Part shown: in pieces, positions 6,703-6,716 of the stretch | How the letters are laid out: each line of letters starts with the position of its first letter | How positions within the stretch are numbered: position 1 is the stretch's first letter | Assembly: GCA_023443925.1 (NCBI GenBank) | Contig: JAEZSL010000071.1 | Location: forward strand, 1 to 6,716 | Length of the DNA: 6,716 nucleotides | Origin: Bacillota bacterium | GTDB taxonomy: Bacteria; Bacillota_A; Clostridia; Lachnospirales; Lachnospiraceae | Direction: 5' to 3' | Notes under the pieces: model-generated | The model's database searches: none | What the model was told of the DNA's origin: nothing | Seen by the model: the letters and a program-made list of their open reading frames with translations, nothing else | Made by a program: the position numbers and the translations under genes

Positions 6703-6716
6703 ATGAACGAACCAAT
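6703..6716 (+). CDS. Start of an unidentified gene, cut by the right edge
   Basis: Only ATG AAC GAA CCA AT is visible (Met-Asn-Glu-Pro). The strong AGGAGG at 6688 and the intergenic layout support a real start. Nothing can be said about its product. The probable terminator at 6490-6571 and the palindromic leader suggest it is transcribed apart from the glucan genes. Confidence 0.65.

Overview
The window reads as a low-GC, Gram-positive anaerobe of the Clostridia, most likely a Lachnospiraceae or Clostridium-cluster-XIVa relative. This is inferred from the strong AGGAGG-type ribosome binding sites, the TTG start codon, A/T-rich intergenic DNA and a cyclic beta-1,2-glucan synthase of the kind also found in some Firmicutes. 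No 16S or other taxonomic marker is present, so the assignment is only an inference.

Two large same-strand genes fill the window. Together they look like one cyclic beta-1,2-glucan synthase (CGS; NdvB/ChvB type) cut into two polypeptides. Gene 1 (left edge to 3629) is open at its 5' end. It shows the tail of the membrane region that follows the GT84 synthase domain, then the periplasm-type/extracytoplasmic or cytosolic cyclisation ('glycoamylase-like', GH189) domain, then a first, non-catalytic GH94-like beta-sandwich and helical module. It ends with a TAG stop exactly in the linker that normally joins this part to the phosphorylase domain. Gene 2 (4047-6479) is that missing phosphorylase domain (GH94), complete with its GDWNDG catalytic motif, starting from its own TTG codon behind a near-perfect Shine-Dalgarno sequence.

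The 417 bp between the two genes (3630-4046) hold no gene. They carry a degenerate array of about 76-bp units. Each unit is built around GCAG plus a stem-loop, then a conserved (a/c)ATGGGTATTAGTGTGAA-like core, then often a second stem-loop. Two 68-bp blocks inside it match at 55 of 68 positions with an offset of exactly 152 bp. The last unit's hairpin lies directly upstream of the ribosome binding site of gene 2.

Downstream of gene 2 (6480-6702) are a long nested stem-loop with a T-tract (a probable terminator), then an A/T-rich leader with two palindromes that could be operators, and the start of a third same-strand gene at 6703, of which only four codons are visible.

As inferred from the family, gene 1 polymerises UDP-glucose into a beta-1,2-glucan and closes the ring, and gene 2 trims the chain by phosphorolysis and so sets ring size. 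The unusual feature is that the trimming enzyme has become a separate, apparently soluble protein with its own translation signals behind a repeat array.
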